A stretch of 8,975 nt of DNA from the NCBI GenBank assembly GCA_028715025.1, contig JAQTLG010000048.1:1-8975 (forward strand), read 5' to 3'. The notes beneath the pieces were generated by a model. That model did no database searches, was not told the origin of the DNA, and was given only the letters and a program-made list of their open reading frames with translations. The stretch is from Dehalococcoidia bacterium (GTDB taxonomy: Bacteria; Chloroflexota; Dehalococcoidia; GIF9; UBA5629). Made by a program: the position numbers and the translations under genes. Below are positions 5,522 to 8,975 of this stretch, in pieces (the stretch's first letter is position 1; each line of letters starts with the position of its first letter).

Positions 5522-6802
5522 ATGACTTGGCTTGAGCAGGAAATAGCAAGAAATCAGAAAAGGATAGATAAAATCAATGCAAATCCCGATTCCACAAAAA
5601 TCAAGGCCAATAAATTGCTGTATGAGCTGGAGCGCGACCTGAGAATCGCGCAGCTTGAGGCCTGGAAAACGGGAAATAAGCCTTTAATAAACTCCGACCA
5701 CCTTCCCCCGCTGGTTTACGCGCTGGGTGGCATCGGAATTGACTCCATGGGCGCTGCGGACAGGACCATGCTGGCGACCGAGTATTTCAATGTCCTGAGG
5801 TCAAACAACTTCCCGGATGACGCCTGCGACCGCACCATCGTAATCATCGCTCTCTGCGTGAGCAAAAACTTCCCGCCACCCAACTTCGTGATCGCCACCT
5901 CTTTCGCCTGTCCCATGGAGTGCGTATCCCCCAAAGCCATCGGAGAGTATTTCAACATGCCTGTCTTCCACATAGACACCACTCTGGAGATCACCGACGC
6001 CGGCCTGACATATGTGACGGACCAGCTTGGCGAGATGATCGAGTTCGCTGAGGCCAAGGTGCCGGGCATCAAATACAGCGAGGAGAGGCTCTTATATGCC
6101 CTTGAATACGACACGATTGCCCATAATTGCGCTAAAGAGATACATAAGCTGAGGAAAAGGGTGCCCTGTCCCCTGGCCGGACAGGATGCCTTCCGCCTGC
6201 CCAGGATCCCGTCCATGTACCCGGATCCCAAGAAGGGCGCAGAGTACTGGAAACAGTTCTCCGAGGAGATGCAGGAACGTGCGGAAAAGGGTTACGGCGT
6301 GCTCCCCGATGAGAAGCTCAGGTTCCTCTGGGCCGTGACCGGTCCCTTCTATTTCAATCCTTTTGATATCCTGGCTAAAAGGGGAGTGGCTGTGCCGGCG
6401 CTTCAATTCGGCGTTATGAGCCGCTGGTTCGGCGCTGAATACGGCCTTTTCGGCGATGAGAAGGAATACGGGCGGAAATTGAAGCCACTGGAGGAGCTGG
6501 CCCGCTTCCTGAACGGCAATACCTGGGCCGGCGTTGGACACCGCTGGGTGGACAGCACCGTGAACATGGCCAAGGACCTCAAGTGTGACGGCATCATTTA
6601 TTTCCTGCAGCTGGGCTGCAGCGCCAGCGGCGGCGTCTCACGCCTCGTCGCTGAAAAAGCCGAGCGTGAGCTGGGCATACCGACACTGATGCTCGAGGGA
6701 AGGCAGCTCGATCCCTTCTATAAGAGCCAGCAGGAATCGGAAGAGGAGATGAACGCCTTCATCGACCTCTGCCTGGAAAAAAAGAAGTCAAAGTCCAAGT
6801 AA
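5522..6802 (+). CDS. HGD-D family 2-hydroxyacyl-CoA dehydratase / benzoyl-CoA reductase-like large subunit
   Basis: The 426-residue protein is the larger partner (HgdA, BcrB, BzdO type). It starts with a helical, charged extension (about 1-50). The expected three cluster ligands can all be placed: Cys102 in DDACDRT; Cys130 in ATSFACPMEC, exactly 28 residues later as in typical members; and Cys366 in LQLGCSASGG. The family end is clear: ERELGIPTLMLEGRQLDPFY (381-400). So this subunit probably binds a [4Fe-4S] cluster and forms much of the active site, where a single electron makes a ketyl radical anion from the acyl-CoA. It ends in a lysine-rich tail. GGGAG at 5511-5515 is six bases from the ATG. 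The small-then-large gene order is that of bcrC-bcrB and bzdN-bzdO, but no activator gene follows. Dehydratase versus aryl-CoA reductase cannot be settled from this sequence. Confidence 0.92.
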   Translation: MTWLEQEIARNQKRIDKINANPDSTKIKANKLLYELERDLRIAQLEAWKTGNKPLINSDHLPPLVYALGGIGIDSMGAADRTMLATEYFNVLRSNNFPDDACDRTIVIIALCVSKNFPPPNFVIATSFACPMECVSPKAIGEYFNMPVFHIDTTLEITDAGLTYVTDQLGEMIEFAEAKVPGIKYSEERLLYALEYDTIAHNCAKEIHKLRKRVPCPLAGQDAFRLPRIPSMYPDPKKGAEYWKQFSEEMQERAEKGYGVLPDEKLRFLWAVTGPFYFNPFDILAKRGVAVPALQFGVMSRWFGAEYGLFGDEKEYGRKLKPLEELARFLNGNTWAGVGHRWVDSTVNMAKDLKCDGIIYFLQLGCSASGGVSRLVAEKAERELGIPTLMLEGRQLDPFYKSQQESEEEMNAFIDLCLEKKKSKSK

Positions 6803-6813
6803 GTTACTCCTTA

Positions 6814-6858
6814 TAAACAAGAATGCCCCGCCTTCATCAGGCGGGGCATTCTTGTTTA
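6814..6858. terminator. Strong bidirectional hairpin terminator
   Basis: A perfect 19-base-pair stem (6814-6832 with 6840-6858) closes a 7-base loop TTCATCA. The GC-rich core GCCCCGCC/GGCGGGGC sits next to the loop and the outer stem is AT-rich, ending in CTTGTTT on the plus strand and, because it is symmetric, the same on the minus strand. It sits between two convergent genes (stops at 6802 and 6875), so it probably ends transcripts from both sides. Confidence 0.88.
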
Positions 6859-6874
6859 AGCTACTTCCGATTTA

Positions 6875-7912
6875 TTATTTTCGTTGAATGCCGGTATCCT
6901 CAAACCGGCACAGGATTATTGAAGAACCCTTTACGATTTCTTCGATAACCTGTCTGGCACTTACCACGTCCTTTATCAGGCCGACGGCGTCGTTGACACT
7001 GACCACTCCCTGCAAGGTGTCACCCAGACAAAAAGTCGGGTACATGCGGCTAACCAGATAGCCGGGCTTGGTCATGGCATGATTTTCCTGAAGGTTGTAA
7101 AGGTCGCCCAGCGGGGCATGCCCGAGTTCCATCTCATGAAATTTCTGACTGAACTCATTCTTGACAGCCCTGACCATTGATACTCCCAGATTCTTGCCCA
7201 GCACTATCGTGTCGGCCCCGGTTGCCTTTATCACGACGTCCTTCACGTTCTGGTGAGCATCGCTTTCACGGGTCGCCAGGAACCTGGTCCCGATGAACGC
7301 CGCCTCTGCCCCCAGCGCCAGGGCCGCCATGAATCCGCGGCTGTCCACAATACCTCCGCCGGCGATGACCGGTATCTTCACTGCATCGGCCAGCTCGGGC
7401 ACAAGGCACATGGTTGTATGGTCATCGTTGCCCAAATGCCCACCGCCCTCATAGCCCTCGGCTATGACGGCATCGACGCCTTCCGCCTCCGCGCGTTTGC
7501 CGTGTTTTACCGTGGTTACGGTCTGAAATACTATTACGCCTTTGTCCTTCAACTCTTTGGTATAGACCTGGGGAGCGCCCATGGAGACGACAGCCACCGG
7601 CACCTTCTCTTCGATCACTACGCGCACGAAGGCATCGCTGAACTTCTTGGCATCTCCCATGCCTATGGCAATATTGACGGCAAAAGGTTTATCCGTGATG
7701 CTCCTGACCTTTTTTATCTGGCTCCTCAGCCTCTCGCCGACCTCTTTCTCATCGTTGGCCGGCGTCTTCTGACCTGCATTTGGGCCGAGCGTTCCCAGGC
7801 CTCCCGCCGCCGAAACGGCGGATACCAGGTCGGCCCCGCTGATCCAGTTCATAGGCGCCTGAATTATGGGATACTCTATGCCGAGCATCTGGCTGATTCT
7901 GGTCTTAATCAT
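6875..7912 (-). CDS. Nitronate monooxygenase / FabK-family FMN protein
   Basis: The 345-residue TIM-barrel flavoprotein belongs to the 2-nitropropane dioxygenase (nitronate monooxygenase) family, which also includes enoyl-ACP reductase II (FabK). FMN-binding and active-site blocks seen: YPIIQAPMNWIS (14-25), AAGGLGTLG (35-43), AEGYEGGGHLG (151-161) with His159 at the catalytic position, IPVIAGGGIVDSRG (180-193), and AFIGTRFLAT (205-214). Length is typical. AGGAG at 7918-7922 is five bases from the ATG. It lies 41 bases after the CaiB-type gene, in one operon. In an anaerobe, an oxygen-using nitronate oxidase is doubtful; such paralogues commonly accompany acyl-CoA catabolic genes, and may be acyl-CoA or enoyl reductases, but that is inference. 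The frame is convergent with the dehydratase operon. Confidence 0.92.
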   Translation of the reverse strand: MIKTRISQMLGIEYPIIQAPMNWISGADLVSAVSAAGGLGTLGPNAGQKTPANDEKEVGERLRSQIKKVRSITDKPFAVNIAIGMGDAKKFSDAFVRVVIEEKVPVAVVSMGAPQVYTKELKDKGVIVFQTVTTVKHGKRAEAEGVDAVIAEGYEGGGHLGNDDHTTMCLVPELADAVKIPVIAGGGIVDSRGFMAALALGAEAAFIGTRFLATRESDAHQNVKDVVIKATGADTIVLGKNLGVSMVRAVKNEFSQKFHEMELGHAPLGDLYNLQENHAMTKPGYLVSRMYPTFCLGDTLQGVVSVNDAVGLIKDVVSARQVIEEIVKGSSIILCRFEDTGIQRK

Positions 7913-7953
7913 GGGGTCTCCTAAGTTTTATTCATTGCCGGCAGCCGGTGAAA

Positions 7954-8975
7954 TCAGGCAATGACCTTATCCTTTTTCAGTTTCTTGATCCTATCCTCTT
8001 TATAACCGATCCCCGTCAGTATCTCATCGGTATGCTGTCCCAAAGCCGGCGCCGCGCTTTTGATCTGCGAAGGGGTATCGCTCATTGTCCAGGGCAATGC
8101 CGTTACCTTGACTTTGCCGGCTACAGGATGGTCCATTTCCTTTATCGCGCCCACGGCTTGAATCTGAGGGTGCATGGCGCCCCCGTAAAGCGTCTCGTAG
8201 TCATATATGGCTGAGCCCATTCCACCGATCTCATCGATCATAGTGATCATCTCTTCGCTGGTCTTATCCAGGAAATATGTTTCGAACAGCGGCTTCATCT
8301 CCTGTGCGTCGCGTCCCAGGCCGATGGCACGCAGACCCTTATACTTGAACCAGGGGTCCTGCAGCAGTTCTCCCAGCCCGACCCGTTTGAGAAACTCGAC
8401 CCAGCTTTCAAGGGCTGCATCGATACCCTTTCCCGCCCTGGCCAGCACTGAGAAAACAATTGATCCATCTTTGGTTTTATAGCCGTGCTCGGCATGATCA
8501 TAGGGGCCTGTCAGATACCAGCCGCCGTAAGTATCGGGATTGCAGAAAGCCTGTATCCAGTGAGCGCCCATCTGTATCATGGACCTCAACTTGGCGATGC
8601 CAACCTTCTGCCCCACACCGGTTTTGCCCTTGTAATAAAGGGCGGCCAGTATGCCACTCAATGCATGGAATGCGGTGGACGCCTCTACGCAATCGGACCC
8701 GACGCGCACGGGTTCCTCTCCGGGCTCGCCCAGGAACTGAATGTACCCGGCCAGGCCCTGCAACTCGAGTTCGGAGGCATGCCTGTTCTTATAACATCCC
8801 GTCTCGCCGAAGCTTGATATAGAGCAGTAGATGATATTGTGATTGATGCGCTTGATATCCTCATACCCGACTCCGAACCTGGACGCAGCGCCGGCATCGA
8901 AGCTCTCGATGAAGACGGATGCCCCTTTGACCAAGTCGTAGACTATCTGGCGTCCCTCCGGTTTGGTGAGATCAA
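7954..8975 (-). CDS. Class III CoA-transferase (CaiB/BaiF family), N-terminus cut by window edge
   Basis: The reading frame is open to the window end, so the real start lies beyond 8975; a TTG at 8934 is internal. The visible 339 residues begin DLTKPEGRQIVYDLVKGASV, the family block that precedes FIESFDAGAASRFGVGYEDI and the signature IIYCSISSFGETGCY. About 100 N-terminal residues are missing. Class III enzymes move CoA between acids through an aspartyl-CoA intermediate, usually in a G-Y-D-x-x-x-Q motif. Here the aligned segment is HASELELQGLAG, with Glu (codon 8770-8772) in the Asp position. The C-terminal part includes VLGA-free but typical ALPWTMSDTP and LGQHTDEIL, as in this family ('lGeht.eiL'). 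Stop TGA at 7954-7956. The transferred acids are unknown. Confidence 0.93.
   Translation of the reverse strand, partial: DLTKPEGRQIVYDLVKGASVFIESFDAGAASRFGVGYEDIKRINHNIIYCSISSFGETGCYKNRHASELELQGLAGYIQFLGEPGEEPVRVGSDCVEASTAFHALSGILAALYYKGKTGVGQKVGIAKLRSMIQMGAHWIQAFCNPDTYGGWYLTGPYDHAEHGYKTKDGSIVFSVLARAGKGIDAALESWVEFLKRVGLGELLQDPWFKYKGLRAIGLGRDAQEMKPLFETYFLDKTSEEMITMIDEIGGMGSAIYDYETLYGGAMHPQIQAVGAIKEMDHPVAGKVKVTALPWTMSDTPSQIKSAAPALGQHTDEILTGIGYKEDRIKKLKKDKVIA

Noticed and set aside
6092..6541. 149-aa minus-strand open frame inside the HGD-D large subunit gene
   Set aside because: Antisense to conserved coding sequence; no motif and no ribosome site noted.
7253..7924. 223-aa plus-strand open frame opposite the nitronate monooxygenase-type gene
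   Set aside because: Antisense shadow of a gene with intact FMN motifs; composition rich in Arg, His and Tyr with no family features.
1..8975. CRISPR array, tRNA or rRNA gene, insertion sequence or phage genes
   Set aside because: No regularly spaced repeats, tRNA-like cloverleaf, transposase motif or terminal inverted repeats were seen anywhere in the window.

Overview
The window looks like a chromosomal piece of a strictly anaerobic bacterium with acyl-CoA-based organic acid metabolism. The signs are a two-subunit 2-hydroxyacyl-CoA dehydratase / benzoyl-CoA reductase-type (HGD-D) enzyme, two unrelated CoA-transferase families, and two tiny desulforedoxin-type iron proteins. Uncultured Chloroflexota (Dehalococcoidia-like) or Desulfobacterota-like syntrophs would fit, but nothing in the sequence fixes the taxon. 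Coding DNA is of roughly balanced GC; the one true regulatory gap (about 4040-4309) is clearly AT-rich.

Layout. (1) 1-1521, plus strand: a possible tail of an upstream gene, a small hydrophobic-ended protein that may be SCP2-like, a MoaD/ThiS-type sulfur carrier ending in Gly-Gly-Gly, and an isochorismatase-family hydrolase. (2) 1605-4039, minus strand: read from its promoter this is a MarR regulator, CoA-transferase subunits A and B, then two very short desulforedoxin-like genes (39 and 47 aa). (3) 4040-4309: a divergent control region with two back-to-back sigma70-like promoters and several TACAA/TTGTA sites. (4) 4310-6802, plus strand: small and large HGD-D subunits, ending at a strong hairpin shared with the convergent operon. 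(5) 6875-8975, minus strand: a class III (CaiB/BaiF) CoA-transferase, cut by the window edge, followed by a nitronate monooxygenase/FabK-type flavoprotein.

How the genes may work together (inference): MarR probably controls both divergent units. The CtfAB-type and CaiB-type transferases could charge carboxylic acids with CoA. The HGD-D pair would then carry out radical dehydration or ring reduction of the acyl-CoA. The small iron proteins may serve electron transfer or oxygen protection. No ATP-dependent activator of the HgdC/BcrA type is present in the window.

Most notable points: the small HGD-D subunit appears to have lost two of three cluster-ligand cysteines (Trp106 and Ser340 in their places) while its partner keeps all three; the second desulforedoxin copy has Asp where the fourth iron-ligand Cys should be, plus a new Cys elsewhere; and the CaiB-type transferase has Glu at the position usually held by the catalytic Asp.
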